This document shows, in pieces, positions 23,927 through 33,048 of a stretch of 64,000 nt of DNA; within the stretch, counting starts at the first letter, position 1, and each line of letters opens with the position of its first letter. The stretch is taken from positions 1-64,000 of the forward strand of contig NZ_JAFVLN010000018.1 of assembly GCF_017377775.1 (NCBI RefSeq), written 5' to 3'. The notes below the pieces were generated by a model. The model was not told the origin of the DNA. It did not search any database and worked only from the letters and a program-made list of their open reading frames with translations. The translations under genes were made by a program, and so were the position numbers. This stretch comes from Streptomyces sp. VRA16 Mangrove soil (GTDB taxonomy: Bacteria > Actinomycetota > Actinomycetes > Streptomycetales > Streptomycetaceae).

Positions 23927-25939
23927 ATGCCTGCGATGCCCGGTGGCACAACCACCTTCCACGACCTGCCCGCCTTCCTCGCCCAGCCCCGCGTCAACTC
24001 CCTTGCGCTGTCCACCGACGGCAGCCGTCTGGTCGCCGCCGTGCAGACGCTTTCGGAGGACCGGACCAGGTTCGTGTCCGGGCTGTGGGAGCTCGATCCG
24101 GCCGGGGAGCGCGCGGCGCAGCGGCTGACCAGGTCGGGCAAGGGCGAGTCCGGGCCCGCGTTCGGCGCGGACGGGACGCTGTACTTCCTGTCGGGCCGCG
24201 CGGACGACGGCGACAAGGACCAGCACGAGGGCGCCGCCCTGTGGGCGCTGCCCGAGCGCGGGGAGGCCGCCGTCGTGGCCCGGCACCCGGGCGGGATCAC
24301 CGCGTACACGCTCGCCCGGGACTCCGGCGCGCTCTCCCACACCGCCGGGCTGCTGCCCGGGGCCGCCGACGCCGAGGCGCACGGCAAGCTGCGCACGGCG
24401 CGCAAGGACGCGAAGGTCACCGCGATCCTCTACGAGGCAGGGCCGACCCGCGCCTGGGACCGCGATCTCGGTCCCGAGGAGCAGCACACCTTCGTGCGCT
24501 CCGGCGCCGGCGCCGCCGTGGTGGACGCCGGCGGGCAGGGCGTCGGCCTGGAGCACCCCGGGGACGTGGCGCTGTCGCCCGACGGGACGCGGGTCGCGTA
24601 CACCCGGTTCGTGCCCGGCAGGGTGCCCGCCGAGAACCGCACCGCCGTCGTGGTGGCCGACGCGGCGAGCGGCGAGGAGATCTTCGTCCTCGGCGATGTG
24701 GAGCACCTCTACGAGGCGCCGGTGTTCACCCGCGACGGTTCGGCCGTCGTGTGCTCGCGGATGGCCTGGCCGACGTACGACGAGCCGATGGACATGACGC
24801 TCGTGCAGGTCGGCGTGGACGGCGGCAAGGCGGTCGATCTGCTGCCCGGGTTCGACAACTGGCCCGGCGGCGCCGTCTGCTCGCCGGCCGACGACACCGT
24901 CTTCTTCGTGGCCGACGTGGCGGGGCACGCGCCCGTCTTCCGGCGCGACGGGGACGGCACCGTGACCCGGCTCACCGCGTCGGGCGCGTACGGATCGCTG
25001 TGCGTGGCCCCCGACGGGCGGACCCTGTACGCGCTGCGCAACGCGATCGACGCGCCGCCGCGGCCGGTCCGCTTCGAGGCGCACGTCGCCGACCAGACGC
25101 CGGTCGAGCTGCCCGCCCCCGGCGCGTTCGACGCGCTGCCCGGCACGCTCACCGAGGTGTACGCCGACGCGGCCGACGGGTACCGGCTGCGCGGCTGGCT
25201 CGTGCTGCCCGAGGGGGCGTCGGCCGAGAACCCGGCGCCGCTGCTCGTCGCCGTGCACGGCGGGCCGCAGGGCAGCTGGAACGCCTGGACCTGGCGGTGG
25301 AACCCCTGGCCGTTCGCGGCGCGCGGCTACGCGGTGCTGCTGCCCGACCCGGCCCTGTCGACCGGCTACGGGCAGGAGGGCCACCGGCGCGGCTGGGGCC
25401 AGTGGGGCGGCGTGCCCTACACGGACGTGATGGCGCTGACCGACGCCACCGAGGCCCGCGACGACATCGACGCAGCACGCACCGCGCTCGGCGGCGGCTC
25501 CTACGGCGGCTACATGGCCAACCGGGTCGCCACGAGCACCGACCGTTTCAAGGCGATCGTGAGCCACGCGGGCCTGTGGGACCTGCGGTCCTTCCAGGGC
25601 GACACCGACGCGCCCTGGTACTTCCAGTGCATCTTCGGGGACCCGGTGGCCCGGCCCGAGCGGTACGAGGCGAACTCCCCGTACCCGGACGCCGCGAAGG
25701 TCCGTACGCCGATGCTCGTCATCCACGGCGCGAAGGACTACCGGGTGCCGGTCGGGCAGGGCGCCGCGCTCTTCCAGGACCTGCAGCGGTTCGAGGTCCC
25801 CGCGAAGTATCTGTACTTCCCGGACGAGAACCACTGGATCCTCTCCCCGAACCACATCCAGGTCTGGTACGAGACGTTCCTGAACTTCCTCGACCACCAC
25901 GTCCTCGGCGCCGAGTGGCAGCGGCCCGGACTGCTGTGA
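23927..25939 (+). CDS. S9-family serine peptidase (dipeptidyl/acylaminoacyl peptidase-like)
   Basis: Prolyl-oligopeptidase-family hydrolase, 670 residues, without a signal peptide, so probably cytoplasmic. An N-terminal beta-propeller (about residues 15-400, with WD40-like VALSPDGTRVAYTR and LCVAPDGRTLYAL) covers a C-terminal alpha/beta-hydrolase. The catalytic triad is S525 in GGGSYGGYM, D604 in GAKDYRVP and H636 in DENHWI; the oxyanion region is AVHGGPQGSWN. It would release dipeptides or acyl-amino acids from short peptides. ATG at 23927. It stands alone after the tRNA and converges on a GNAT gene. Confidence 0.92.
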   Translation: MPAMPGGTTTFHDLPAFLAQPRVNSLALSTDGSRLVAAVQTLSEDRTRFVSGLWELDPAGERAAQRLTRSGKGESGPAFGADGTLYFLSGRADDGDKDQHEGAALWALPERGEAAVVARHPGGITAYTLARDSGALSHTAGLLPGAADAEAHGKLRTARKDAKVTAILYEAGPTRAWDRDLGPEEQHTFVRSGAGAAVVDAGGQGVGLEHPGDVALSPDGTRVAYTRFVPGRVPAENRTAVVVADAASGEEIFVLGDVEHLYEAPVFTRDGSAVVCSRMAWPTYDEPMDMTLVQVGVDGGKAVDLLPGFDNWPGGAVCSPADDTVFFVADVAGHAPVFRRDGDGTVTRLTASGAYGSLCVAPDGRTLYALRNAIDAPPRPVRFEAHVADQTPVELPAPGAFDALPGTLTEVYADAADGYRLRGWLVLPEGASAENPAPLLVAVHGGPQGSWNAWTWRWNPWPFAARGYAVLLPDPALSTGYGQEGHRRGWGQWGGVPYTDVMALTDATEARDDIDAARTALGGGSYGGYMANRVATSTDRFKAIVSHAGLWDLRSFQGDTDAPWYFQCIFGDPVARPERYEANSPYPDAAKVRTPMLVIHGAKDYRVPVGQGAALFQDLQRFEVPAKYLYFPDENHWILSPNHIQVWYETFLNFLDHHVLGAEWQRPGLL

Positions 25940-25955
25940 CCGCGGGCGAGCGGCC

Positions 25956-26477
25956 TCAGCCCTGCAGCGGCTTCGCGTAGCAGCGGCTGAGGTCCTCGAA
26001 GCGGTAGTGGCCGAACTTGGCGCAGGGCTCGTACCCGCTGGACAGATAGAGGGCGATCGCCTCCGGCTGCTTGGTGCCGGTCTCCAGGACCATGCGGGTG
26101 CGGCCCGCCGCGCGGGCGTCCGCCTCCAGGGCGGCGAGGATGCGGCGGGCCAGGCCCAGGCCGCGCGCCTCGGGCGTGACGTACATGCGCTTGAGCTCGG
26201 CGTCGCCGTCCGCGTACGCCTCGTCGTTCTCGTCCTGGGTGCGCCAGCCGCCCGTGGCGAGCGGGGTGCCCTCGGCGTCGTACGCGATGAGGTACAGGCC
26301 CTGCGGCGGGGCGAACATCGTGGGGTCGAGGGGTGTGACATCGCCCTCGTCGCCGTAGCGCTCCGCGTACTCCAGCTGGACGCGGTCGTTCAGGGCGATC
26401 GCGTCCGGGTGTCCGAAGGAGACCGGGTGCAGGGTGATCTCGGCCGTGGGGCCGGACGGTGCGGACTGTATGGTCAT
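25956..26477 (-). CDS. GNAT family N-acetyltransferase
   Basis: A 173-residue cytoplasmic acetyltransferase. The acetyl-CoA motif is LKRMYVTPEARGLGLARRIL, followed by MVLETGTKQPEAIALYLSSG. The C terminus SRCYAKPL is typical of a subgroup of small actinobacterial GNATs. Substrate unknown. The ATG at 26477 gives MTIQSAPS and similarity starts soon after. Divergent from exonuclease III with a 70-nt gap. Confidence 0.87.
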   Translation of the reverse strand: MTIQSAPSGPTAEITLHPVSFGHPDAIALNDRVQLEYAERYGDEGDVTPLDPTMFAPPQGLYLIAYDAEGTPLATGGWRTQDENDEAYADGDAELKRMYVTPEARGLGLARRILAALEADARAAGRTRMVLETGTKQPEAIALYLSSGYEPCAKFGHYRFEDLSRCYAKPLQG

Positions 26478-26547
26478 GCGCTCGATCGTATCTCTATGCC
26501 TGAAGTGGTTGCGACTGAGTTGTCCAGTGTGCCGGTACCGTGGCCGG

Positions 26548-27351
26548 GTGCTGACTGTGACCTCTGTGAATGTGAACGGGCTGCGGGCCGCCGCCAAGAA
26601 GGGCTTCGTGGAGTGGCTCGCCGAGACCTCCGCCGACGTGCTCTGTCTTCAGGAGGTGCGCGCCGAGCCGCATCAGCTGCCGGACGAGGTCCGTGAGCCC
26701 GAGGGCTGGCACGTCGTGCACGCCCCGGCCGGTGCCAAGGGCCGGGCCGGTGTCTCCCTCTACACGCGGCGTGAGCCGGAGCGGGTGCAGGTCGGGTTCG
26801 GGTCGGAGGAGTTCGACGGCAGCGGCCGGTACGTCGAGGTGGACCTGCCGGGCGTCACCGTCGCGTCGCTGTACCTGCCCTCCGGCGAGGTCGGCACCGA
26901 GCGCCAGGACGAGAAGATCCGCTTCATGGGCGAGTTCCTCGGCTACCTGAAGGGGCTGCGCGAGCGGGCCGCCGCCGACGGCCGTGAGGTCGTCGTCTGC
27001 GGCGACTGGAACATCGCCCACCGCGAGGCGGACCTCAAGAACTGGAGGGGGAACCGGAAGTCCTCCGGGTTCCTGCCCGAGGAACGGGAGTGGCTCGGGC
27101 AGGTCTTCGACGCCGCCGACGGCGGGTACGTCGACGTCGTGCGGGCGCTGCACCCGGATGTCGAGGGGCCGTACTCGTGGTGGTCGTATCGCGGACGTGC
27201 GTTCGACAATGACACGGGATGGAGAATTGACCTGGTCGTGTCAACTCCGGGGCTGGCGGTCAAGGCGCGCAAGGCCTACGTGGAGCGCGCGGCCACGCAC
27301 GACGAGCGGTGGTCGGATCACGCCCCTGTGACGGTGGTGTTCGACCGCTAG
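26548..27351 (+). CDS. xth: exodeoxyribonuclease III
   Basis: AP endonuclease/3'-exonuclease of the ExoIII (EEP) family for base-excision repair; cytoplasmic. The 267-residue protein has VTSVNVNGLRAA at the N terminus, the metal ligand Glu in LCLQEVRAEP, the catalytic VVVCGDWNIAHREADLKNW, WRIDLVV, and the terminal WSDHAPVTV His/Asp motif. The GTG at 26548 is chosen because the fold begins there; there is almost no leader. Confidence 0.93.
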   Translation: MLTVTSVNVNGLRAAAKKGFVEWLAETSADVLCLQEVRAEPHQLPDEVREPEGWHVVHAPAGAKGRAGVSLYTRREPERVQVGFGSEEFDGSGRYVEVDLPGVTVASLYLPSGEVGTERQDEKIRFMGEFLGYLKGLRERAAADGREVVVCGDWNIAHREADLKNWRGNRKSSGFLPEEREWLGQVFDAADGGYVDVVRALHPDVEGPYSWWSYRGRAFDNDTGWRIDLVVSTPGLAVKARKAYVERAATHDERWSDHAPVTVVFDR

Positions 27352-27582
27352 GCCCGAGGGGGCGTGTCCGCCGCGGATCGCACTGCGCGGTCGGCGCGGG
27401 ACCGGACGGCGGCGGCGTGGTCGGTGGGGCGTCGCAGCCACGGCCCTGGTGGAAAGCGGGCGTAGGTGACGGGCGCGTCACAAAGTCCCGCCGAGGTCTT
27501 ACATCCCCCCGTAGGGCATGGCAGTTTCGGGTCGCGTACATGACGAGTCCGTGATCAACTGCCGTTTCCGCGGGGGGATTTC

Positions 27583-28617
27583 GTGTCTCAGTACTCTCAT
27601 GCCGGTGCCCGTGTGCCGTCGCGCCGCAGCATGCTGCTCGGTGCCGCCGGGGCCGGGGCCGGGCTTGCGGTCGGGGGCGCGAGGGGAGCGGCGGCCGAGG
27701 GGGTCGGGGTGCCGCCGGTGCTGGTCACCGAGCAGGCGAGCAAGCGGGTGCTGGTGCTTGATCCGGGGGTGCGGGTGTGGGACCCGGTGGCCGATCCGGG
27801 GGTGGTGAAGTGGGCGTTCTCGCCGGTCGGTGATGCCCGGTACCGGGATACGCGGCCCGAGGTGAGCTGGGTCTATCCGAGTGAGGCGAAGGTGCGGCGC
27901 CATCGTGGGCGGACGTTCCTGCTGACCACGGCGTCGTTCGGGTTCGTGGGGGTCGTCGAGTGTCCGTCGCGGCGTCGGTACTGGGCCACGGCCGTCGGGC
28001 CCGGTGACGATCTCTTCAATCCGCACACCGCCGAGATCCTGCCGGACGGCAACGTCGTCGTCGCGTGCAGCACAGGGGCTCGGGTGCGGTTGTACGCGGC
28101 TTCGCTCGGGCCGCATGAACGGCGTTGTGCCGAGGCCGAGTTGAAGGGCGCGCACGGGCTGCACTGGGACCAGGAGCGCGGTGTGCTGTGGGCCATGGGG
28201 GACGACGAGCTGGTCGCGTTCGGGGTGGAGGGGACACGGGTGCGGCCCGCGCTGGTGCGGCGGTTCGCCGTGCCGCTGCCGGTGGCCGCCCCGGGGAAGT
28301 CGGCGGGCGGGCACGATCTGTTCCCGGTGGCGGGGCGGCCGGGGCGGATGTGGGTGAGTACGAGCGCTTCCGTCTTCCAGTACGACGTCGGGGGCGATGT
28401 GTTCGTGCAGGACTTCGCCGGGGCCGACGAGATCGTGCGGAAGTCGGTGAAGTGTGTGGGTGACGATCCGAGGACGGGGCAGGTCGTCACCACCGTCCCG
28501 GAGAAGGGGCTCGGCGAGACCTGGTGGACGACGACCGTGAGCGTCCATCGGCCGGCGAGTGCGTACAGGTTGGTCAACGGCGGTATCTACAAGGCGCGTT
28601 GGTGGCTTCCGGTCTGA
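27583..28617 (+). CDS. exported protein, DUF6528-like, copy 1 (Tat-type signal)
   Basis: A 344-residue protein. The N terminus has a twin-arginine-like signal (VPSRRSMLLGAAGAGAGLAVGG, residues 11-32), so it is likely exported. The body reads like a beta-propeller: repeated short blocks such as KRVLVLDP, PSEAKVRRHRGRTFLLTT, NPHTAEILPDGNVVVA and AHGLHWDQERGVLWAMG. It ends IYKARWWLPV. The family resembles proteins labelled DUF6528; no function is known to me. The next gene is a diverged paralogue, so this is a tandem duplication. GTG start with GGGGGGAT upstream. Confidence 0.78.
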   Translation: MSQYSHAGARVPSRRSMLLGAAGAGAGLAVGGARGAAAEGVGVPPVLVTEQASKRVLVLDPGVRVWDPVADPGVVKWAFSPVGDARYRDTRPEVSWVYPSEAKVRRHRGRTFLLTTASFGFVGVVECPSRRRYWATAVGPGDDLFNPHTAEILPDGNVVVACSTGARVRLYAASLGPHERRCAEAELKGAHGLHWDQERGVLWAMGDDELVAFGVEGTRVRPALVRRFAVPLPVAAPGKSAGGHDLFPVAGRPGRMWVSTSASVFQYDVGGDVFVQDFAGADEIVRKSVKCVGDDPRTGQVVTTVPEKGLGETWWTTTVSVHRPASAYRLVNGGIYKARWWLPV

Positions 28618-28658
28618 CCGGCCGGAGGGGCACGTCGTGTCGTGAACGGGGGAACGGG

Positions 28659-29756
28659 ATGAGGGGCAGGAGTGTGCGCGCGGGGGTTGCCTGCGCCGTC
28701 GCGGGGGGCGTTCTGGCGGCCGTCGCGGGGTGCGGCGGCGGGGCGGGTGACAGTAAAGCGGAGGCGCGTACGGGGCATGCGCGTACGGGGCATGCGCGTA
28801 CGGGCGTCGAGGCCAAGGACGCCGCCGTGCAGGCCGCGGGGCCGCCGGTCATCGTCTCCGCCCGGAAGCGGCTGATGGTGCTCGACCCGGCGCGGAGCAC
28901 CTGGGATCCCCGGGCGGACCCGTCGGTGGTGAAGTGGTCGTTCGATCCGCGGCACACGCCGGGGTACGCCGATCTCCAGCCGGACAGGACGTGGACGCCC
29001 AACGAGGCGAAGGTGCGGTCCTGGCGCGGGAAGACGTACGTGCTGACGTCGGCGTCGAAGGGGTTCGCGGCCGTCGTCGAGTACCCCTCGAAGAAGCGGT
29101 ACTGGGGTGCCACGCTCGGCGCGGGCACCTCGGACTACAACCCGCACAGCGTCGAGCTGCTGCCCAACGGCGATGTGGCGGTGGCCAGTTCGGCGGGCAA
29201 CGAGGGCGTCGCGCTGTTCGCCCGCTCGCAGGGGCCCGCCCCCAAGTGGGCCGACCGGGTGCGGATCACCGGGGCGCACGGGCTGTACTGGGACGCGGGG
29301 CGCAAGCGGCTGTGGGCGCTGGGGAGCGCGTATCTCGTGGCGTTCCGGATCGGGGGCACCGCGGCGCACCCGAAGCTGATCCAGGACAAGGCGCTCGGCG
29401 GGAGCACGCCCACGCCCAACGGGCACGACCTCGGGCCGGTCGCCGGGCACCCCGGGCGGATGTGGGTGGCGACGGGCTCGCACGTCTACCAGTACGACCA
29501 GGCCAATCCCGAGAAGCAGCGGTGGATCACCGACTACCCGGGGTCCGGCGTGCTGCTCGGGCAGGGCGGTGTGAAGTCCGTGATGAACGACCCGGTGACC
29601 GGGCGCATCGTCTTCACCGTGCCGTACGGGACGGTGAAGACCAACCCCTGGCAGCACACGCGCACCGCGCGCCTGCTGCTGCCCAAGGGCGCGTACGTGA
29701 TCAAGGGCGACACCTTCTACAAGGCGCGCTGGTTCAGGGCTTTGCCGGTGGGGTGA
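28659..29756 (+). CDS. lipoprotein, DUF6528-like, copy 2
   Basis: A 365-residue lipoprotein. The signal peptide ends in lipobox VAGC (about residues 22-25). A short linker carries a tandem repeat (RTGHARTGHARTG, encoded by 15-bp DNA repeats near 28770-28805). The propeller-like body matches its neighbour block for block: KRLMVLDP, PNEAKVRSWRGKTYVLTS, NPHSVELLPNGDVAVA, AHGLYWDAGRKRLWALG, and an FYKARWF end. So one paralogue is predicted to be Tat-exported and the other lipid-anchored. Function unknown. The 3' end overlaps the convergent MerR gene by 23 nt. Confidence 0.8.
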   Translation: MRGRSVRAGVACAVAGGVLAAVAGCGGGAGDSKAEARTGHARTGHARTGVEAKDAAVQAAGPPVIVSARKRLMVLDPARSTWDPRADPSVVKWSFDPRHTPGYADLQPDRTWTPNEAKVRSWRGKTYVLTSASKGFAAVVEYPSKKRYWGATLGAGTSDYNPHSVELLPNGDVAVASSAGNEGVALFARSQGPAPKWADRVRITGAHGLYWDAGRKRLWALGSAYLVAFRIGGTAAHPKLIQDKALGGSTPTPNGHDLGPVAGHPGRMWVATGSHVYQYDQANPEKQRWITDYPGSGVLLGQGGVKSVMNDPVTGRIVFTVPYGTVKTNPWQHTRTARLLLPKGAYVIKGDTFYKARWFRALPVG

Positions 29757-30429
29757 TCCTGCGGTCCAGGGCCATGGACAGTTCTGCCTCCACCACCGAG
29801 CGGGCGAGCGGGCGCAGGCGCTGGACGTCCTTCTCGGAGCCGTGGGCGAGGATCAGATCGGTGAAGAGGGCGGCGAGGGCGTTCGCGTGGTCGCGGACCG
29901 TCCGCGCCGCCGCGAGCACCTCGGCGAGCGGGATGCCCTCGCGGACCAGGGCCGCCGACACGTCGAGCAGCCGACGGCTGACGTGCACGATCTCCTCGCC
30001 GTCGGTGCCCAGGTAGCCGAGGTCGAGGGCGGCCTGCAGGTTCTCCGTGGTGACGTCGTCGGCGAAGTAGTCGGCGAGTTCGGTGGCGGTCAGCCGGACC
30101 GGGACCTCCTCGGTGGGCTCGCCGAGGCCGAGGAGTTCGGCGACGTCGCGGCCGCGGTCGAACGCCTCGGAGAGTTCGACGATGCCGTTGAGGGTGTGGC
30201 CGCGCTCCAGGAGCTGGGCGATCGTGTGCAGCCGGGCCAGGTGCGTGTCGTCGTACCAGGCGATGCGGCCCTCGCGGCGCGGGGGCTTGATGAGGCCGCG
30301 CTCGCGGTAGAAGCGCACGGTGCGCACGGTGATGCCGGCCGCCTTGGCCAGCTCCTCCATGCGGTACTCGCGCTTCTCGCCGTGCTGGGCGCCTCGCTTG
30401 TCGCCGGGTTGCGTCGCTTCTCTGGGCAC
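29734..30429 (-). CDS. MerR family transcriptional regulator
   Basis: A 231-residue DNA-binding regulator. The N-terminal MerR helix-turn-helix is at about residues 22-90 (YRMEELAKAAGITVRTVRFY, RERGLIKPPRREGRIAWYDD). A long helical C-terminal effector region follows without Cys pairs, so metal sensing is unlikely and an organic ligand is more plausible. GTG start at 30429. Divergent from the monooxygenase operon, with two dyads in the 151-nt gap, so it is the likely local regulator. Confidence 0.87.
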   Translation of the reverse strand: MPREATQPGDKRGAQHGEKREYRMEELAKAAGITVRTVRFYRERGLIKPPRREGRIAWYDDTHLARLHTIAQLLERGHTLNGIVELSEAFDRGRDVAELLGLGEPTEEVPVRLTATELADYFADDVTTENLQAALDLGYLGTDGEEIVHVSRRLLDVSAALVREGIPLAEVLAAARTVRDHANALAALFTDLILAHGSEKDVQRLRPLARSVVEAELSMALDRRITPPAKP

Positions 30430-30442
30430 GGCACGACCTTAT

Positions 30443-30482
30443 GTTGTGCCGCCGGTACCCGCGGCGGAGCCGCCGGCGCAAC
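30443..30482. promoter_or_regulatory. imperfect dyad in the merR/monooxygenase intergenic region
   Basis: GTTGTGCCGCCGG (30443-30455) and CCGCCGGCGCAAC (30470-30482) are complementary at 11 of 13 positions with a 14-nt spacer, just upstream of the merR start. It is a candidate MerR operator. A short perfect dyad, CCAGT-attc-ACTGG, lies at 30540-30553, 27 nt before the monooxygenase start. Confidence 0.4.
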
Positions 30483-30580
30483 TTCCCCCGGCCCAACCCC
30501 TACCGCTCAGTAGGTTGCTGCTCTACCCTCCGAACTGCGCCAGTATTCACTGGCAGAGTCGCGGCTAGGGAGGCGCCGGG

Positions 30581-32119
30581 ATGGCTGAGCACGAGCACGT
30601 ACGGGTGGCGGTGATCGGGTCCGGGTTCGGCGGGCTCGGGGCGGCGGTGAGGCTGCGCCGCGAGGGCGTCACCGACTTCGTGGTCCTGGAGCGGGCGAGC
30701 GCCGTCGGCGGGACCTGGCGGGACAACAGCTACCCGGGCTGCGCCTGCGACGTGCCGTCGCACCTGTACTCGTTCTCGTTCGCCCCGAACCCGGACTGGC
30801 CGCGGACGTTCTCCGGGCAGGAGCGCATCCATGAGTACCTGGAGCACGTCGCCGACACCTTCCGGCTGCGCCCGCACATCCGCTTCGACTCCGAGGTGAA
30901 GCAGGCGCGCTGGGACAACGACAAGCTGTGGTGGGAAATCGAGACCACAGGGACCGCGAGCGGGACGCTCACCGCGGACGTCGTCGTCTCGGCCACCGGG
31001 CCGCTGTCCGACCCGAAGGTCCCGGACATCAAGGGTCTTGACGGCTTCGGGGGCAAGGTCTTCCACTCGGCCCGCTGGGACCACGACTACGACCTGCGCG
31101 GCAAGCGCGTCGCCATGATCGGCACCGGCGCGTCCGCGATCCAGATCGTGCCGGCCATCCAGAAGGAGGTCGGGAAGCTCACTCTCTTCCAGCGCACCCC
31201 GCCGTGGGTCATGCCGCGCGCCGACCGTGCCATCACGAAGGCCGAGCGCTGGCTGCACCGTCAGCTGCCCTTCACCACGCAGGCCCGCCGCGGACTCCTG
31301 TGGGGCATCCGGGAGTTGCAGGTCCAGGCGTTCACCAAGCGCCCCGACGAGCTGGGCATGGTCGAGCGGCTGGCCAAGCGGAACATGTACCGGGCGATCA
31401 AGGACCCGGCGCTGCGCGCCAAGCTCACCCCCGACTACCGCATCGGCTGCAAGCGCATCCTGCTGTCGAACGCCTACTACCCGGCGCTGGCCCAGCCGAA
31501 TGTCGACGTCGTCGCGTCCGGCCTGAGCGAGATCCGCGGGAACACGCTGGTGGCCGCGGACGGCACCGAGGCCGAGGTCGACGCGATCGTCTTCGGCACC
31601 GGCTTCCACGTCACGGACATGCCGATCGCCGACCGCGTCATCGGCGCCGAGGGCGTCAGCCTCGCGCAGAGCTGGAAGGGCGGCATGGCGGCGCTGCGCG
31701 GCGCGACCGCCGCCGGGTTCCCGAACTTCATGACGATCATCGGGCCCAACACCGGCCTCGGGAACTCCTCGATGATCCTGATGATCGAGTCGCAGCTGAA
31801 CTACATGGCCGACTACCTGCGGCAGTTGAACGTGCTCGGTGGCCGCGTCGCCCTCACCCCGCGGCAGGGCGCCGTCAACGGCTGGAACAACCGCGTCCAG
31901 GACCGGATGAAGCGCACCGTGTGGAACACCGGCGGCTGCGACAGCTGGTACCTCGACGAGAACGGCCGCAACACCACCGTGTGGCCCGGCACGACCACCG
32001 AGTTCCGGCAGGCCACGCGCCATGTGGACGTGGGGGAGTACGAGGTGGTGCGCCCGCCCGCGCAGGCGGCGCCCGGCACGTCCCGCAGGAAGAAGAAGGC
32101 CGGGGTGAGTGCCGCGTGA
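30581..32119 (+). CDS. flavin-containing Baeyer-Villiger-type monooxygenase
   Basis: NADPH- and FAD-dependent monooxygenase, 512 residues, cytoplasmic. FAD Rossmann motif VIGSGFGGLGAA (about residues 9-20), NADPH motif MIGTGASAIQ (about 179-188), and between them the type-I Baeyer-Villiger fingerprint FGGKVFHSARWD (residues 156-167, fitting FxGxxxHxxxW). Such enzymes insert oxygen next to a ketone to give an ester or lactone. The stop overlaps the start of a hydrolase gene, and a dehydrogenase follows, which together form a plausible ketone-to-ester route. First gene of the operon, divergent from merR. Confidence 0.9.
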   Translation: MAEHEHVRVAVIGSGFGGLGAAVRLRREGVTDFVVLERASAVGGTWRDNSYPGCACDVPSHLYSFSFAPNPDWPRTFSGQERIHEYLEHVADTFRLRPHIRFDSEVKQARWDNDKLWWEIETTGTASGTLTADVVVSATGPLSDPKVPDIKGLDGFGGKVFHSARWDHDYDLRGKRVAMIGTGASAIQIVPAIQKEVGKLTLFQRTPPWVMPRADRAITKAERWLHRQLPFTTQARRGLLWGIRELQVQAFTKRPDELGMVERLAKRNMYRAIKDPALRAKLTPDYRIGCKRILLSNAYYPALAQPNVDVVASGLSEIRGNTLVAADGTEAEVDAIVFGTGFHVTDMPIADRVIGAEGVSLAQSWKGGMAALRGATAAGFPNFMTIIGPNTGLGNSSMILMIESQLNYMADYLRQLNVLGGRVALTPRQGAVNGWNNRVQDRMKRTVWNTGGCDSWYLDENGRNTTVWPGTTTEFRQATRHVDVGEYEVVRPPAQAAPGTSRRKKKAGVSAA

Positions 32120-33048
32120 GCCGGAATGTGCAGGTGCGGACGGGGCCGTTCGCCCCGCCCGTGCCCGAGCGGGAGCCGGCCGTGGAGTCGGCCGACGGGG
32201 CGCGGCTGCACGTGGAGGTGCACGGCGCCGAGGGCGCGCCCGCCGTCGTGCTCGCGCACGGGTGGACCTGCTCGACCGCGTTCTGGGCCGCGCAGGTGCG
32301 CTCGCTCGCCCGGGACCACCGGGTGATCGTGTACGACCAGCGGGGCCACGGCCGCTCGCCCGCGCATCAACTCCCTTACAGCACCGACATGTTGGCCGAC
32401 GACCTGGAAGCCGTGCTGGCGGCGACGCTCGCTCCCGGCGAGCGGGCGGTGGTCGCCGGGCACTCCATGGGCGGGATGACGATCATGGCCGCGGCGGGCC
32501 GGGAGCGGTTCCGGGAGCATGCCGCCGCCGTACTGCTGTGCAGCACGGGGAGTTCGCGGCTCGTCGCCGAGTCGACGGTGGTGCCGCTGCTGCCCGCGAG
32601 CGCGCTGCGCACCCGCCTGACGCGGGCGATCCTCGGGTCGAAGGCGCCGCTGGGGCCCGTGACGCCGCTCGCCAAGCGGATCCTGCGGTACGCGACGATG
32701 GGGCCGGCGTCGGCCGGCGACCGGGTCGAGGTGTGCGCGCGGATCGTGCACGCGTGCCCGCGCCAGGTGCGCCACGGCTGGTCGCAGGTGCTGGACGGGC
32801 TGCAACTGGACGCCGGGGTCGGCGAGTTGACGATGCCGGTGGCGGTCGTCGGCGGCACCGCGGACCGGATGACGCCGATCGCGCTGGCCCGGCGGATCGC
32901 CGCGGGGCTGCCGGACTGTGTGGGCCTGACCGAACTGCCGGGCCTCGGCCATATGACGCCGATCGAGGCGCCCGAGGCGATCACGGACAGGATCCGTGCA
33001 CTCGTGGAGGATTACGTGCAGAGGGAGAAGGGGTCGGACGTCGCATGA
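32116..33048 (+). CDS. alpha/beta hydrolase (esterase/lactonase candidate)
   Basis: A 310-residue alpha/beta-hydrolase. Oxyanion segment LAHGWTCSTAFW, YDQRGHGRSP, nucleophile S117 in AGHSMGGM, a late acid near GGTADRMTP and histidine in GLGHMTPIEAPE. No signal peptide. It begins with a GTGA overlapping the monooxygenase stop and ends in an ATGA overlapping the dehydrogenase, so it is translationally coupled on both sides. The likely role is to hydrolyse the ester or lactone made by the monooxygenase (inferred from context). Confidence 0.9.
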   Translation: MSRNVQVRTGPFAPPVPEREPAVESADGARLHVEVHGAEGAPAVVLAHGWTCSTAFWAAQVRSLARDHRVIVYDQRGHGRSPAHQLPYSTDMLADDLEAVLAATLAPGERAVVAGHSMGGMTIMAAAGRERFREHAAAVLLCSTGSSRLVAESTVVPLLPASALRTRLTRAILGSKAPLGPVTPLAKRILRYATMGPASAGDRVEVCARIVHACPRQVRHGWSQVLDGLQLDAGVGELTMPVAVVGGTADRMTPIALARRIAAGLPDCVGLTELPGLGHMTPIEAPEAITDRIRALVEDYVQREKGSDVA

